In this document: positions 63,319-64,000 of the stretch, piece by piece
Numbering within the stretch: the first letter of the stretch is position 1
Layout: the number at the start of each line of letters is the position of its first letter
Assembly (NCBI GenBank): GCA_963754645.1
Contig: CAVWGP010000011.1
Location: forward strand, 1,054,001-1,118,000
Reading direction: 5' to 3'
Origin: CAVWGP01 sp963754645
GTDB lineage: Bacteria; Pseudomonadota; Alphaproteobacteria; Bin65
DNA: 64,000 bases
Translations under genes and position numbers: made by a program
The notes under the pieces: model-generated
Told to the model about the DNA's origin: nothing
Seen by the model: the letters and a program-made list of their open reading frames with translations, nothing else
The model's database searches: none

Positions 63319-64000
63319 TCAGTATGTCACCACCGTCCTGATCGACTCGCCTTCGTGCATCAGGTCGAAGGCCTCGTTGATGCGCTGATGCGGCAGCACG
63401 TGGGTGATGAGATCGTCGATAGCGATCTTCTTGTCCATGTACCAATCGACGATCTTGGGCACGTCGCTGCGGCCGCGCGCGCCGCCGAAGGCCGTGCCTT
63501 TCCACACCCGGCCGGTGACGAGCTGGAACGGCCGCGTCTTGATTTCCTGCCCCGCGCCGGCGACGCCGATGATGACCGAAACGCCCCAGCCGCGATGGCA
63601 GCATTCCAGCGCCTGGCGCATCAGATCGACATTGCCGACGCATTCGAAACTGTAATCGGCGCCGCCGCCGGTGAGTTCGACGAGATGGCCGACGAGGTCG
63701 CCCTTCACGTCCTTCGGGTTGACGAAATGCGTCAGGCCGAACTTGCGCGCCAGCGCCTCGCGCTTGGGATTGAGATCGACGCCGACGATCATGTTGGCGC
63801 CGACCATGCGCGCGCCCTGCACGACGTTGAGCCCGATGCCGCCCAAGCCGAAGACGACAACGTTGGCGCCGGCCTCGACCTTGGCGGTGTTGATCACCGC
63901 GCCGATGCCGGTGGTGACGCCGCAGCCGATGTAGCAGACCTTGTCGAAGGGCGCGTCCTTGCGGATTTTGGCGAGCGCGATTTCCGGCAGCACGGTGAAA
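63319..64000 (-). CDS. S-(hydroxymethyl)glutathione dehydrogenase / class III ADH (partial)
   Basis: C-terminal 226 residues of a zinc alcohol dehydrogenase; the N-terminus is beyond the window. VCYIGCGVTTGIGAVINTAK and VVVFGLGGIGLNVVQGARMV (NAD-binding) match the class III/FrmA family, and the end is HEGESIRTVVTY. It oxidises S-hydroxymethylglutathione made from formaldehyde. In a genome with sarcosine oxidase and other formaldehyde-releasing demethylations this is a sensible detoxification enzyme, though the two loci are 47 kb apart. Confidence 0.88.
   Translation of the reverse strand, partial: FTVLPEIALAKIRKDAPFDKVCYIGCGVTTGIGAVINTAKVEAGANVVVFGLGGIGLNVVQGARMVGANMIVGVDLNPKREALARKFGLTHFVNPKDVKGDLVGHLVELTGGGADYSFECVGNVDLMRQALECCHRGWGVSVIIGVAGAGQEIKTRPFQLVTGRVWKGTAFGGARGRSDVPKIVDWYMDKKIAIDDLITHVLPHQRINEAFDLMHEGESIRTVVTY

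Overview
The window is a gene-dense, very GC-rich chromosomal segment from a heterotrophic alphaproteobacterium. The assignment rests on the gene repertoire: TRAP transporters, heterotetrameric sarcosine oxidase, a PuuD-type urate hydroxylase with a C-terminal cytochrome c domain, Coq7, many CaiB-type CoA transferases, and an expanded family of orphan ABC substrate-binding proteins like those of Rhizobiales/Rhodospirillales. No phage, plasmid origin, CRISPR array or rRNA is visible. One tRNA (Leu-CAA) is present.

Layout. 0-1.3 kb: end of an enoyl-CoA hydratase and a ribokinase-like PfkB kinase. 1.5-11.3 kb: two divergent TRAP-transporter operons, each carrying one DapA-family lyase; the left one also has an FAH-family hydrolase/dehydratase and a PhyH dioxygenase. 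11.3-16.4 kb: sarcosine oxidase operon soxBDAG (minus strand), riddled with single-base frameshifts. 16.7-23.6 kb: corrinoid-dependent methyl-transfer operon (DUF1638, MetV-like, MetF-like, methyltetrahydrofolate methyltransferase, RamA-like activator, MttB-family methyltransferase) with no corrinoid protein in the window. 23.7-30.3 kb: dimethylglycine/sarcosine dehydrogenase-like flavoprotein, HAD phosphatase, betaine aldehyde dehydrogenase and a choline dehydrogenase-like GMC oxidoreductase. Together 11-30 kb can be read as a choline -> betaine -> dimethylglycine -> sarcosine -> glycine route with the methyl groups passed to tetrahydrofolate.

30.4-33.7 kb: enoyl-CoA hydratase, CoA transferase and FAD oxidoreductase. 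33.8-36.5 kb: NMT1/THI5-type ABC importer. 36.7-42.6 kb: amidohydrolase, FAD monooxygenase, a decayed amidohydrolase remnant and a URC-type uracil-catabolism operon (urc1-urc4-upp). 42.6-43.8 kb: a repeat island with several palindromic repeat types and a RAYT transposase remnant. 43.8-48.4 kb: PaiB, NnrU, an alpha-methylacyl-CoA racemase, AlkA, an esterase and a MazEF-like toxin-antitoxin pair. 48.6-53.7 kb: a head-to-tail array of five paralogous ABC substrate-binding proteins. 53.7-57.8 kb: small redox and housekeeping genes (peroxiredoxin-like, HNH, Coq7, DsbB, YqaA, tRNA-Leu, MAPEG). 57.9-63.1 kb: urate-to-ureidoglycolate purine catabolism (PuuD, UraD, PuuE, AllC-like) plus an M20 hydrolase. 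The right edge enters a class III (glutathione-dependent formaldehyde) alcohol dehydrogenase.

Two cross-cutting observations matter for any reader. First, about fourteen genes are interrupted by single-base frameshifts, nearly all +1, with protein similarity resuming immediately in the next frame. This looks more like residual insertion errors in a long-read assembly than gene decay, but the sequence alone cannot decide. Second, at least two dispersed families of long palindromic repeats (five and about four copies) sit between genes throughout the window, and a third, AT-richer family forms a tandem triplet upstream of urc1.
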